Positions 49,496-59,007 of a stretch of 64,000 nt of DNA are shown here, in pieces (position 1 is the first letter of the stretch; the number at the start of each line of letters is the position of its first letter). A model generated the notes under the pieces. That model saw only the letters and a program-made list of their open reading frames with translations, made no database searches and was not told where the DNA came from. The DNA comes from Paenibacillus harenae DSM 16969 (GTDB taxonomy: Bacteria; Bacillota; Bacilli; Paenibacillales; Paenibacillaceae): contig NZ_KE383843.1 of assembly GCF_000422465.1 (NCBI RefSeq), positions 62,001 to 126,000 of the forward strand, written 5' to 3'. Made by a program: the position numbers and the translations under genes.

Positions 49496-50239
49496 TTATA
49501 CTAACGGATATTTCTGACGCAAGTCTTCCCGGTGCAGAACATTCGAATCCTCGCGGATATAGTGGCATACATAGGAACGGCGCCAACGATCCTTGCTTCT
49601 ATTCTTATTCGAAGAGTGGATCAATAGCTCGCTGAAAAACAGGATATCTCCCTTTTCCATAATGACTGGAATTTGCCTGCTCGTGTCCACGCCTTCGGTT
49701 TCTTCCGTCCACGATTCATGCTCCTCCAGATTTTTGACAGCGCCGTGCGGCAACAGGCCCAATTTATGTGTCCCGGGCATTACCCAAAGACAACCGTTTT
49801 CTTCGTCTACGGATTCCTCCATGGCTGTCCAAGCCGCGATCATCGTCATCGGATCGTTCTTAATGTAGTAGTAATCCTGATGTGAGGCTTGGCCGGGAGA
49901 GCCGGGTTCTTTGTAGAAATACATGCTCTGAACGCAAACGGCTTCTTTACCCATTAGCTGTGCAAGAGCTCCTCTAATGACAGCATTTTTCATAAGTTGT
50001 CGGGAAAAGCTATCATGCTTATGCGGATTGAAAAGGCGCAGCGCATACTTTTTGCTCTCTTCTACAGCAGCCCATTCCGGCATTGGATTCTGGTTGCGAA
50101 TATCATAAATGTGTCCGTTAAATGCATCGATAAGATCGTCGCTCATTCCTTTGCGGAATAGAAAATAACCTTTCTCCCTAAAAAAATCAACATCCTCCAA
50201 TTTCAGCGGCTGTAGCGGCGGCACATACGTCGTGTTCAT
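49496..50239 (-). CDS. phytanoyl-CoA dioxygenase (PhyH) family protein
   Basis: 247-residue Fe(II)/2-oxoglutarate-dependent oxygenase. Iron ligands H120-x-D122 in ASHQDYYY and H208 in LLIHSSNKN; R220/R221 downstream is the probable 2-oxoglutarate anchor. It hydroxylates a small organic substrate; bacterial members act on many compounds. AAAGGAGATC precedes ATG 50239; the open frame starting at 50272 lacks a site. Divergent from an AraC gene 168 bp away, which is its likely regulator. Single-gene unit. Confidence 0.85.
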   Translation of the reverse strand: MNTTYVPPLQPLKLEDVDFFREKGYFLFRKGMSDDLIDAFNGHIYDIRNQNPMPEWAAVEESKKYALRLFNPHKHDSFSRQLMKNAVIRGALAQLMGKEAVCVQSMYFYKEPGSPGQASHQDYYYIKNDPMTMIAAWTAMEESVDEENGCLWVMPGTHKLGLLPHGAVKNLEEHESWTEETEGVDTSRQIPVIMEKGDILFFSELLIHSSNKNRSKDRWRRSYVCHYIREDSNVLHREDLRQKYPLV

Positions 50240-50407
50240 TTCTGATCTCCTTTCAAATTTATCTTTATCCATTCAACATGATCAGCATATCTCGGAAATG
50301 CTGTCGCGACAATGACTGCAATTATCAGTAATGTGTCTGTAATTGACATCACATGGAGACGGAACTACAATTACATTTGAAGCTTGAGCCAGGAAGGTGA
50401 ATATTTT

Positions 50408-51241
50408 ATGACCCTATCGCCAGCCCCTGCTATTTCTTTGGAAAGCGTACATTCGGTTACCGCAGGTTCAATCGTATATCCGCCCGGCGGACGATTCGGT
50501 CCGCGAATTCAGCAGGACATACAGCTTGTTATGCTCTATACCGGTTCTATGAATATTGTTATCAATGGACAGCTTCTAAGCGTTCAACCCGGCTGTGTAG
50601 TCAAATTAATGCCAGGCCGGGAAGAAGCCTTTGCTTTCGCAAAGGCGGAAGATACCTGGCATCGTTGGGTTGCTGTTCATGTACAAGGTTTGTCTGAGGA
50701 GCTGTACGCTTTTCTTGACGGACTGCCTTCCGTTCTTCCATTGACAGAGGAGATGAATCGATTAACGGACTTGATTCTGACTCTCCAGCACAGCTCATAT
50801 TCTGATGATCCAATCATTTGCACGCTTGGTTTAGCGGCACTTCAGCTGTATCCTACGGAATCTTTGCGATTGGTGAACGAAAGGGAAAAACATCCATCCG
50901 TATATAAGGCCATTTCGTGGATGCAGGAAAATTATGCGAACGATATATCTTTGCAGGAGCTGGCTGTACAAGCGGGCGTCTCTTCCGAGCATCTCGTACG
51001 CTTATTCCGTCAATACGAGAACGACACGCCAATCCATTATTTATGGAGCTTAAGAATAAAGCAGGCAATTAATTTGCTCGTTCATACCGGGTTGACTATA
51101 ACTGAAATCTCCGAACGCTGCGGCTTTAAGACGACCCATCATTTTTCACGACTTATCAAACAATCGACAGAACTTACAGCTTCTCAAATACGGCAGCAAT
51201 CCTGGAAGGGATTAAGAACTAGCAAGAACCGTATACGATAA
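50408..51241 (+). CDS. AraC family transcriptional regulator
   Basis: 277-residue regulator: AraC-type arm/cupin domain (about 20-140, LSVQPGCVVKLMPGREEAF) and DNA-binding pair at about 165-262 (SLQELAVQAGVSSEHLVRLF, TITEISERCGFKTTHHFSRLI). AGGAAGGTGA lies upstream of ATG 50408. Divergent from the PhyH gene; closed by a strong terminator. Confidence 0.87.
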   Translation: MTLSPAPAISLESVHSVTAGSIVYPPGGRFGPRIQQDIQLVMLYTGSMNIVINGQLLSVQPGCVVKLMPGREEAFAFAKAEDTWHRWVAVHVQGLSEELYAFLDGLPSVLPLTEEMNRLTDLILTLQHSSYSDDPIICTLGLAALQLYPTESLRLVNEREKHPSVYKAISWMQENYANDISLQELAVQAGVSSEHLVRLFRQYENDTPIHYLWSLRIKQAINLLVHTGLTITEISERCGFKTTHHFSRLIKQSTELTASQIRQQSWKGLRTSKNRIR

Positions 51242-51257
51242 GCAATAGAAATAAAGC

Positions 51258-51284
51258 AGGGGATCGGCATTTGCCTGATCCCCT
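51258..51284. terminator. terminator after AraC gene
   Basis: AGGGGATCGGC / GCCTGATCCCCT stem with a tight loop followed by TTCATCTTCTCTT on the plus strand, 17 bp after the AraC stop. Confidence 0.75.
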
Positions 51285-51302
51285 TTCATCTTCTCTTACG
51301 TT

Positions 51303-51497
51303 CTAATCAACGAACAGGCTGATTGCTTGACGGATATCCGAGGACGATGCACCCCGCATCAGCAGAAACTCGCCCGGCTCCACGACCCATTCCATGGATT
51401 CATCAAGCAGCATGAGCATCTGGGGCGTCACGGTAAAGGTTTCTCTGGATTGGCCGCTCGGAATGTGAATTCTACGGTAATGCTTCAGTGCGATCAA
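51303..51497 (-). pseudogene. relic of a GH3 beta-glucosidase (C-terminal fibronectin-III-like domain)
   Basis: About 64 codons matching the fibronectin-III-like end of glycoside hydrolase family 3: ALKHYRRIHIPSGQS, then TFTVTPQMLMLLDESMEWV, EPGEFLLMRGASSSDIR. The catalytic domains are absent; further upstream the frame is open only about 15 codons and runs into the end of the GH101/129-like gene. It has a natural stop but no plausible start, so it is a remnant. Confidence 0.7.
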
Positions 51498-51508
51498 CGG
51501 AATACTTA

Positions 51509-53380
51509 TCAGAAGAACTGTTGACCCTCTCCTTTATTGGATAAGGTGAGGAAGCCCCTCGCTGGAATCGTTTGACCTTCGAACGAATAGGGCTTGTCTC
51601 CAAAGTTCACCACAGCTCGCTTTCCTGAGGAGAACCGGGATTCCTGTACGCTGCGGTCTTCGCTGACAAAGCGGTGGGTTAGCAGCTCATCGTAGCAGAT
51701 TTCCTGCAGCCACGGACAAATGCGATTGTAACTCTCAATAAAGCTAACTTGAAAGCTTTCCCACCGGTCTTGATCAATGGACCATAAGGGAGCCGTTCCG
51801 TACAAAATATTAAACAGATCCTTTTTCCACCATATTTCCGGATTATGATGGTTGCAATCCTCCCAACGCCAAGATGTGACGACCGCATCGTGATATACCA
51901 ACTCGTACAACGGAACCCGCGTATATTCGTTAATGGAGTATTGCAAATAAGGTTCCGGCGCCGTTCGCGCGCCTAGCATGATCGACGGTCTGGCATTGTT
52001 CTTCCAATCCCCGTAATGATAAATAGTGCCCTTCTCGTTGATTTCGGAACCGAACCAAGTACGCTGAAGCGTCATCATGCCATGCACGTATACACCGTGC
52101 GAACCGGTAAAGTCCGCTCCGAATTCTCCGCCGAGGAACACGCCGTATTTCTCCTCGAGCAGCTCGTAATTTCGAACAATCGCTTCTGCGTATTGCTGGC
52201 GGGACAAGGGATGCTCCGGATGGTAGCATTCGTATATGCCGTTGGCTTGATACACATCCAGGAAATACGTTTCATGCGTATAGATGCTGGTCTCTCGTTC
52301 AACCCGCTTCATCATCTCCGGCCTAACCGCCTCCGGACATACATACGTTCCGAACTGGTTAACGTAGGTTGTGCCATCCCGCTTTCTTGACACAAGCTGA
52401 TCGAACAAGCCGGGGTATACATTGCGTTTGAGAGGAATTTCTTTTAAACGGACAGCTGTCTGTTCGGAATCCGGATGAATGTCGGTGAAAAGCTCGTAGC
52501 CTCCCGTTCCGTAGCCAAGCTCCTTCAGCTTGCTGCTGTGATCACGTTCCGGATACGGCAGGTGATTGGCATTCCAGAGAAATAAAGCTTTATCGATCCC
52601 GGCTTCCTTTAACCGCTCGGCAAAGCTCACTTCACGCGCCTTGTCCCAAATGTAGATGTGCACGGCTCCTAGCACTTTCTCGATAGCCGGGAACCGCTCC
52701 TGGTTTTCCCTGAGGGTCAATACGTTATTTTTCGGCCAAATATAGGATCTGTATTTTTTGCACTGAGCAATGTAACCGCCTTTATCGAAAAAGACGTACC
52801 GGATTTTGCGTTCGTAGCCGAACTTGCCCATTGAACTAAGCCAGACGGGCGCGAAGGTGATCAACTCTTGTTCGCGATGGAGTGAAATTGCCGCATCGTA
52901 GGGTGTTTCAAAGATGGCCATATAGCCTGTTTCCATCGACGAATCCGTGATGCCGATCCAGGCCATAGCGGCGCCCCCGCCGCAGAAGAAGATAGGTTGC
53001 TCCTCCAGCGGATAGAAGTTATCATCCACGGGAAGCAGCAAGCCTTCACTATCCGTCTGAAGTAAGTAATGGTTCCTATCTGGGGTGACAAAAGCAGCGG
53101 GGAAAGCTAGTTTCTCAAAGGAAGCGTCAAGATCCGCTGTAATGGTGTAGCTAAGCTCCGCATCAGCAGTAAGCTCAATGATGACTTGAAGAGGAAAAGG
53201 CGCATGCATATCTAGGCACAGAGAATTGCCGCTTTGGGTAACCCGGCTTATTCTTTGACCTTCGCCAAGCGGCATCTGCTCCCATGTTTTCAGGCAGCGT
53301 TTATCGGTGACGACGAGCCTATTGTTCTCGCTATTAAAAACAACCTCGAGATATTCGTTCGATAACGTCCACTGATTCAT
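51509..53380 (-). CDS. GH101/GH129-like glycosidase
   Basis: 623-residue cytoplasmic protein with a beta-sandwich N-terminal part (about 1-215), a central barrel and a short beta-rich end. Candidate catalytic pair: D375 in TYFLDVYQ as nucleophile and E419 in FLGGEFGAD as acid/base, 44 residues apart; alpha-N-acetylgalactosaminidases of GH129 have a similar size and spacing. Assignment rests on these motifs and layout and is tentative; DUF5696-type relatives of unknown activity are another possibility. GGGGGAG before ATG. It follows the binding-protein gene in the third transporter operon, so it probably degrades the imported glycan. Confidence 0.62.
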   Translation of the reverse strand: MNQWTLSNEYLEVVFNSENNRLVVTDKRCLKTWEQMPLGEGQRISRVTQSGNSLCLDMHAPFPLQVIIELTADAELSYTITADLDASFEKLAFPAAFVTPDRNHYLLQTDSEGLLLPVDDNFYPLEEQPIFFCGGGAAMAWIGITDSSMETGYMAIFETPYDAAISLHREQELITFAPVWLSSMGKFGYERKIRYVFFDKGGYIAQCKKYRSYIWPKNNVLTLRENQERFPAIEKVLGAVHIYIWDKAREVSFAERLKEAGIDKALFLWNANHLPYPERDHSSKLKELGYGTGGYELFTDIHPDSEQTAVRLKEIPLKRNVYPGLFDQLVSRKRDGTTYVNQFGTYVCPEAVRPEMMKRVERETSIYTHETYFLDVYQANGIYECYHPEHPLSRQQYAEAIVRNYELLEEKYGVFLGGEFGADFTGSHGVYVHGMMTLQRTWFGSEINEKGTIYHYGDWKNNARPSIMLGARTAPEPYLQYSINEYTRVPLYELVYHDAVVTSWRWEDCNHHNPEIWWKKDLFNILYGTAPLWSIDQDRWESFQVSFIESYNRICPWLQEICYDELLTHRFVSEDRSVQESRFSSGKRAVVNFGDKPYSFEGQTIPARGFLTLSNKGEGQQFF

Positions 53381-53401
53381 TCGATCTCCCCCTGCATGAA
53401 T

Positions 53402-53430
53402 CCGGCCATGGAGAGATTCTCCATGGCCGG
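53402..53430. terminator. stem-loop between binding protein and glycosidase genes
   Basis: Perfect CCGGCCATGGAGA / TCTCCATGGCCGG stem (13-bp arms, 3-base loop), 13 bp after the binding-protein stop. It lacks a good T run on the minus strand, so it is more likely an mRNA-stabilising or partially terminating intercistronic hairpin. Confidence 0.6.
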
Positions 53431-53443
53431 TTCTACTTTCAGA

Positions 53444-55207
53444 CTATTTATTTTTTGCCGATTGGTACCATTCGTTGACTTCGGCCGTAATCTCATCTCC
53501 GCCAGATGCTTTCCATTTCTCAACGAACTTGTCGAAATCGTCTACTGGCGCTTTATTGTAAATAATGCTCAAGAAGGTCTCATGCTCCAAGGTCCGCAGT
53601 GCCTCGCCTTTATTGACCATCGTTTCGGTAGGCGCTCCCAGATACATATCAAGGATCGAGGTGTCCTTCTGCTGCAAGACTACATCAACAGCCTGCCAAG
53701 TTTTATTGGCTTTCGGATTAGCCTTTTCTTCTTCCGTTGCCGTGTTGAACCATTGCAGCTCTTGCGGTGTAACTGGTTTTTCTCCATTATATAGCTTCCG
53801 TCTAATCTCCAGCGATAAGTGTGGATCAACCAGCTTAACGCCTTCCATGATGAAATATTTGGATACATCGATTGGCGTTTCATCCGGGAAATCCGCTCTC
53901 GCTCTGCTGACCTTGCCGTCCTTGATCACATAATCATAGCCTTCATGCCAACCGTTCTCATAAGGGCTTCCAGCTACAGGGTTATTGTATTCATAAAGCT
54001 TGTTCAGATACAGCATGAACGCGTCCATATGCTCGAAGTCTTTCCTAAATACGATCACTTGTCCAGGGATTGTCGTTCCATGTCTGCCCACTTTCCCTGA
54101 TGGTCCCGCAGGAATTAGTGCAGGGGTAACAACCGCGTTCGGATTATTCTTCATTAATGAAGCTTGGATTGGCCAGTTGTACATCCAGATCGGACCCGCA
54201 ATGATACCGGACTGCTCCGAAGTGAACTGTTCGGAGCCTTTACGCTCATCAAGCAATCCAATGTCCTGGGAAATATAGCCTTTCTTGAACCATTCCTGCA
54301 GCTTCGCAAGCGCCTCTTTCACTTCTGGTTGAATAGAACCATACTCCAGCGTATTCTCGTCATTCCATGTATTCCAATAACCAGGGATTGCGCCAAAGCC
54401 GCCGAACACCCAGCTGACATCGGTCATATACGTGGCTAATGGATTGAGATCATTTTTAAGACCTAGAGCAAGCGGCGCATCCTTTTTCCCGTCGCCGTTG
54501 AAATCCGCTGCTATCATAGCTTCCATGACCTTCTCGAGCTCCTCGAAGTTGGTCGGAGCCGGCATGCCGATCTTATCCAACCAATCTTGACGAATGTAAA
54601 GGACGGAATCGTTATTCATGGATTCATTCAAAGTAGGAATGCCATATTTCGCGCCGTCTTTCGAAACGCTGAACCAATAGCTCGGATCTTGACCGTAGAT
54701 CGCTTTCACTTGGTCGGAAGCATATTTATCGAATGCTTCCGTCACGTCCATGATTTTGCCAGCCTCGATAAGCTCGCCAAGCATTTGGTAATCGCCGATT
54801 ACCATAACATCCGGCAGATCCTGATTACCGGCTAAAGCCAACCGGATTTTGTTCGCGCACTGGTCTCCGCTTGTCACCCAATCATATTTGATTTGAATGC
54901 CGAGCTCGTCTTTCGCCCATCTCGTATGCACATTGTCTTGAATGGATTCGCCTTCCCGGTATTGAAGATTGTTATTACACTTAAATGTGCTGATTTCTAC
55001 CGCAGGCTCAAACTTCCCGTTCACGAATCCATCGCTTTGCGGATTCTCCGTTTCTTGAACTTGCTCGCCGCCGTTATTCGCTGGATTGTTACCGTTTCCA
55101 TTTGCATTGCCGTTGTTGTTGTTGGACGAGCAAGCCGCCAACATGCTGAGCGCTAGTACAATCGTTAACAGCGTTGCGATCATCTTGCGAGTTTTCTTTT
55201 GAACCAT
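53444..55207 (-). CDS. extracellular substrate-binding lipoprotein (LplA type)
   Basis: 587-residue sugar-binding lipoprotein: signal MVQKKTRK, hydrophobic core, lipobox LAAC with C26 and a long Asn/Gly-rich linker to about residue 55. A calcium-loop-like DFNGDGKKD occurs near residue 238, as in LplA relatives. Third gene of the third transporter operon, 113 bp after the permease gene. Downstream glycosidase context suggests an amino-sugar-containing oligosaccharide as ligand (inference). Confidence 0.93.
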   Translation of the reverse strand: MVQKKTRKMIATLLTIVLALSMLAACSSNNNNGNANGNGNNPANNGGEQVQETENPQSDGFVNGKFEPAVEISTFKCNNNLQYREGESIQDNVHTRWAKDELGIQIKYDWVTSGDQCANKIRLALAGNQDLPDVMVIGDYQMLGELIEAGKIMDVTEAFDKYASDQVKAIYGQDPSYWFSVSKDGAKYGIPTLNESMNNDSVLYIRQDWLDKIGMPAPTNFEELEKVMEAMIAADFNGDGKKDAPLALGLKNDLNPLATYMTDVSWVFGGFGAIPGYWNTWNDENTLEYGSIQPEVKEALAKLQEWFKKGYISQDIGLLDERKGSEQFTSEQSGIIAGPIWMYNWPIQASLMKNNPNAVVTPALIPAGPSGKVGRHGTTIPGQVIVFRKDFEHMDAFMLYLNKLYEYNNPVAGSPYENGWHEGYDYVIKDGKVSRARADFPDETPIDVSKYFIMEGVKLVDPHLSLEIRRKLYNGEKPVTPQELQWFNTATEEEKANPKANKTWQAVDVVLQQKDTSILDMYLGAPTETMVNKGEALRTLEHETFLSIIYNKAPVDDFDKFVEKWKASGGDEITAEVNEWYQSAKNK

Positions 55208-55320
55208 TTGATCTACCCCTTCGTTAAGTTTTGTTTTCTACACTTTCAGCATAATTGGTGTTTGCGAGAATCAATAGAATAAGCTTTTAAGATTTGATAT
55301 GTTAAATTAATTTCTTTTTT

Positions 55321-56193
55321 TCATTCTTTAACAGCTCCAAGAACGATGCCCTTGACGAAAAACCGTTGCAAGAATGGATATACGATTAGAATCGGCAGCG
55401 CCCCGATAAAGATTTGCGATGCGCGTATCGTCTTCTCAGACATTTGCGCCAAAGTCTCCGAATCAATCGCATTATTCGTTAAATCAGGCGCAATCAAGAG
55501 GTTTTGTAACAGCGTGCTAAGAGGCCATATGCTTGTATCGGACAAGTAGATCAGTCCGTCAAACCAAGAGTTCCATTGTTGAACGGCTATAAATAATGCA
55601 ATCGTCGCAATCGAAGGCAAGGATACGGGCAAATACACGCGAAATAATGTCACGAGCTGCCCCGCGCCGTCGATCAAAGCCGCTTCCTCCAGCTCCCGCG
55701 GAATATTGCGGAAGAAGTTAAGCATGAGAATAATATTATACACATTAACAATGTTAGGCAGGATCAGCGCCCAAAGCGTGTTCATGATCCCCAGCTCAAG
55801 AATAAGAATATATCCCGGAATTAACCCGCCATTGAAAAGCATCGTAACGACGAAGAACCAAGCAAGCCACTTCCCGCCTTTGAGATTAAACTTGGATAAA
55901 GGATAAGCGGTCAACACGGTCACAATCATTCCTAATGACAAGACTAAAGCAACCCGTACTACCGATATTAACAGCGCATCTAGAAATTTGCTATTCGACA
56001 AGGTCTCTTCGTAGGATTTGAGCGTAAAATCAACCGGCCACAATGTAACCAGATTCGCCGCAGCTGCTGACGCGGAGCTGAAAGAAACAGCCAATACATG
56101 GATTAACGGAAATATGCACATCAACGAGATCAATATGAGGAACACTATATTTAAGCCATAAAACACTCGGTAACCTTTGCTCTTATGATACAT
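55321..56193 (-). CDS. carbohydrate ABC transporter permease (LplC/YtcP type)
   Basis: 290-residue six-helix permease with EAA loop LEEAALIDGAGQLVTLFRVYLP and C-terminus KGIVLGAVKE. AAGGAGCTTGAAGG before ATG. 15 bp after the LplB-type gene, so the two are co-translated neighbours and form the membrane heterodimer. Confidence 0.92.
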   Translation of the reverse strand: MYHKSKGYRVFYGLNIVFLILISLMCIFPLIHVLAVSFSSASAAAANLVTLWPVDFTLKSYEETLSNSKFLDALLISVVRVALVLSLGMIVTVLTAYPLSKFNLKGGKWLAWFFVVTMLFNGGLIPGYILILELGIMNTLWALILPNIVNVYNIILMLNFFRNIPRELEEAALIDGAGQLVTLFRVYLPVSLPSIATIALFIAVQQWNSWFDGLIYLSDTSIWPLSTLLQNLLIAPDLTNNAIDSETLAQMSEKTIRASQIFIGALPILIVYPFLQRFFVKGIVLGAVKE

Positions 56194-56208
56194 CCTTCAA
56201 GCTCCTTC

Positions 56209-57096
56209 CTAGAAAATACGATAGTTGGCAAACTTATACGCAAGCCGGTAAGCAATCACAATCAAGATGAATCCGATGACCGATTTGAATAACCCAACGG
56301 CGCTGGCAAAACTGAACTGACTGCTTAGTATCCCTACCCGATAGACGTAGGTATCGATAATATCGCCTTTATCGTATACAAGCGCATTGTACAAATTAAA
56401 GATTTGGTCGAAGCCCGCATTTAATATACTGCCGAGGGACAAGGTTCCCACCACGACAATGATCGGTACCATCGACGGCAGCGTAATATGCAGGGTCTGC
56501 TTGAACCGCGTTGCTCCGTCTACTTCCGCCGCCTCATATAAAGCAGGATTGATTCCGGCGAGTGATGCTAGAAACACAATGGTCGAGAATCCGAACTCTT
56601 TCCAGGTATCACTCGCTATCACGACGAATCGGAACCAATCGCCATCCGTAAGGAACGGTATCGGACCGATGCCAAACATCGGAAGGATCACGTCGTTAAA
56701 AAGCCCGCGTGACGAGAGCAAATCGAGAAGAATACCGCCAAGAATGACCCAGGACATAAAATGCGGCAAATAAACCAAGGTTTGAACGGCTCTCTTAAGA
56801 CCCATCTGCCTAATTTCATTTAGCAGAATAGCGAATAGGACCGGCACGACCAACCCCACGATAATCTTCATACCGGCAATGACAAAGGTATTCCATATAA
56901 CCTGCAAGCTGTCCTCTCTCGAGAACAACGCCCGGAAATGCTCCATGCCTACCCAATCAGAACCGAAAATGCCCAGCCACGGCTTGTAATTCTGAAAAGC
57001 CAACACAAGACCGCCCATTGGTAAATAATTGAAAATAAGGACCAAAACAATCCCGGGTATTAACATGAAATATAGAACACTATGGCCTTTATTCAT
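56209..57096 (-). CDS. ABC transporter permease (LplB type)
   Basis: 295-residue permease, first gene of the operon. Shorter N-terminus than the two other LplB-type proteins of this window (MNKGHSVLYFMLIPG). EAA motif LYEAAEVDGATRFKQTLHITLP. GAGAGGAG before ATG. Divergent from a sensor kinase/response regulator pair, 141 bp away, the classic arrangement for YesM/YesN-controlled transporters. Confidence 0.92.
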   Translation of the reverse strand: MNKGHSVLYFMLIPGIVLVLIFNYLPMGGLVLAFQNYKPWLGIFGSDWVGMEHFRALFSREDSLQVIWNTFVIAGMKIIVGLVVPVLFAILLNEIRQMGLKRAVQTLVYLPHFMSWVILGGILLDLLSSRGLFNDVILPMFGIGPIPFLTDGDWFRFVVIASDTWKEFGFSTIVFLASLAGINPALYEAAEVDGATRFKQTLHITLPSMVPIIVVVGTLSLGSILNAGFDQIFNLYNALVYDKGDIIDTYVYRVGILSSQFSFASAVGLFKSVIGFILIVIAYRLAYKFANYRIF

Positions 57097-57237
57097 ATCA
57101 ACCGCTCCTCTCTTGTACTCTTACTCCAGTTGTTATATGTTAATTTATCATGGAGAGATAAGAGCAACTATAGTATGGTTTTAAGAAAGCCTATGTTTGT
57201 TTAAGGAGTTTGGAAATTCGCTTGGGGGGCGCTTTGC

Positions 57238-58992
57238 ATGCATGGTAGAATAAGCTTGTATCAAAAAATGAACATCATTCTGATTTGCCTTCTTACGCCT
57301 ATCATTTTGTTATCGTTGTATTCAAACCGAATTAGCAATAATGTCGTACGAGAGGAAATAGAGAAGTCCAGCGAGACCTACTTAGCGCTGCTGTCGCATC
57401 AGATCGATTCCACTGCAGATCAGTTGAGTACTCTCGCCCTATCCTTGAATCGCGATCCGTCTGTACGAGCCTTCGCTTCGGCTGTCTATCCGCCTGAGCC
57501 TTATGATCGTTATTTTCTCTTGTCTAATCTATCGGAAAAGCTAGGCCTGACAAGCTCTTCTATTAGCTGGCAGAACATCATTACCGTACACGCCCCGCAG
57601 ATCCAGAAGAATGTTTCAAGCATGGCTAGCGTCCCGGAGTTCGATGGCGCATACATCGATGAAAACATGTCACAAGCTTGGACCTACCATACGGCAGACT
57701 TCCACTACGGGTCCGACAACTTTTTTATGCGATATTTTGTAGAACCGACCTACAACGCGAATAGACGTGCCGATCAGTATAACGTTATTACCGAGGTTTC
57801 TTTCTCTCAGAAAAATCTGGTCATGCTGCTGGATATGTTCAAAGCCAATAACAATGTGAACGATCCGTTATTGTATAAGCCGGGATTGCCGCCTATTCAT
57901 AATTCAACGTCGCAAATTGAAATCGCTTACGAGCTCTTATCCGAGATAGGCGATGACGCTTTCATTCATCAGAAAAGTATTAGGGTTGACTTAGCGGGAC
58001 ATGAGTATATGGCCACCATTCAACCGTCCGAGACGCTCGGTTGGTATTTGATAGACTATGTGCCGATTGACGATATATTGGCTCCGATCGATCAAATGAG
58101 TGCCATATTTTATGTGACGGTCGGGGTACTCGTTGTGATTGGAGCGTTCTTATCGTTCATGATATACAGGAATGTCCAGAGGCCCGTCTTATTGCTCATT
58201 GGTTCCGTTCGCGCATTAATGCGAGGCGACTACTCCAAACGAATGACCTACAAAGGGCACTATGAATTTATGTACCTGATCGAGCAATTCAACCTGATGG
58301 CGCAGCAGATTCAAGAATTGATCGAGAAAGTCTATGAATCTAGAATCCGCATGCAGGAAGCGACCTTGAAACAGCTGCAGTCACAGATTGATCCGCATTT
58401 CCTGTATAACTGCTTAAATTTCATCAAAAACAGCGCCCGTATGAAGGACGAAGAATCGGTCGTCTCAATGAGCATTCATTTGGGAGAATACTATCGGTAC
58501 GTGACAAGACTTGAGACCTCTTTAAACTCGCTGGAACAAGAGATCGAGCTTATTGTGAACTATCTGGAGATTCACAAGCTAAGGCATCATAAGCTTGATT
58601 ATCAGATCCATATTCCGGAAACGATGATGCATCTAGCGCTGCCTCGGTTGCTGCTGCAGCCGGTCGTGGAGAACGCCATTGAACATGGCATTTCATCCGT
58701 GGAGGAAGCCGGATTGATTCGGATAAGCGGAACGATCCATCAAGGGGAGGTCACGCTTTCCGTTGAAGACAATGGCGAGGGCATGACAGCTGAAGAGCGG
58801 ACTGCCATGCAACATAAATTAATGGATTCCAGCAACCAAGAGCAATTATGCGGCCTTTGGAATGTCTCCCAGCGGCTAATCCTCCAATTCGGCAAAGAAT
58901 CCAGCGTAACTTTGACGGATTCCGAGTTAGGCGGATTGAAGGTCGTATTAAGATGGCGTGTGGCGTCCGAGGAACCCAAGAAGAACGACTAA
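57238..58992 (+). CDS. sensor histidine kinase (YesM type)
   Basis: 584-residue membrane kinase: helix 1 about 11-28, extracellular sensor domain, helix 2 about 289-311, HAMP linker, His_kinase domain with H387 in IDPHFLYNCLN and ATPase part with LLLQPVVENAIEHG and DNGEGM. GGGGGG before ATG. Senses an extracellular sugar or the loaded binding protein and phosphorylates the regulator encoded 15 bp downstream. Divergent from the third transporter operon. Confidence 0.92.
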   Translation: MHGRISLYQKMNIILICLLTPIILLSLYSNRISNNVVREEIEKSSETYLALLSHQIDSTADQLSTLALSLNRDPSVRAFASAVYPPEPYDRYFLLSNLSEKLGLTSSSISWQNIITVHAPQIQKNVSSMASVPEFDGAYIDENMSQAWTYHTADFHYGSDNFFMRYFVEPTYNANRRADQYNVITEVSFSQKNLVMLLDMFKANNNVNDPLLYKPGLPPIHNSTSQIEIAYELLSEIGDDAFIHQKSIRVDLAGHEYMATIQPSETLGWYLIDYVPIDDILAPIDQMSAIFYVTVGVLVVIGAFLSFMIYRNVQRPVLLLIGSVRALMRGDYSKRMTYKGHYEFMYLIEQFNLMAQQIQELIEKVYESRIRMQEATLKQLQSQIDPHFLYNCLNFIKNSARMKDEESVVSMSIHLGEYYRYVTRLETSLNSLEQEIELIVNYLEIHKLRHHKLDYQIHIPETMMHLALPRLLLQPVVENAIEHGISSVEEAGLIRISGTIHQGEVTLSVEDNGEGMTAEERTAMQHKLMDSSNQEQLCGLWNVSQRLILQFGKESSVTLTDSELGGLKVVLRWRVASEEPKKND

Positions 58993-59007
58993 CGAGGGGG
59001 TTATCGC

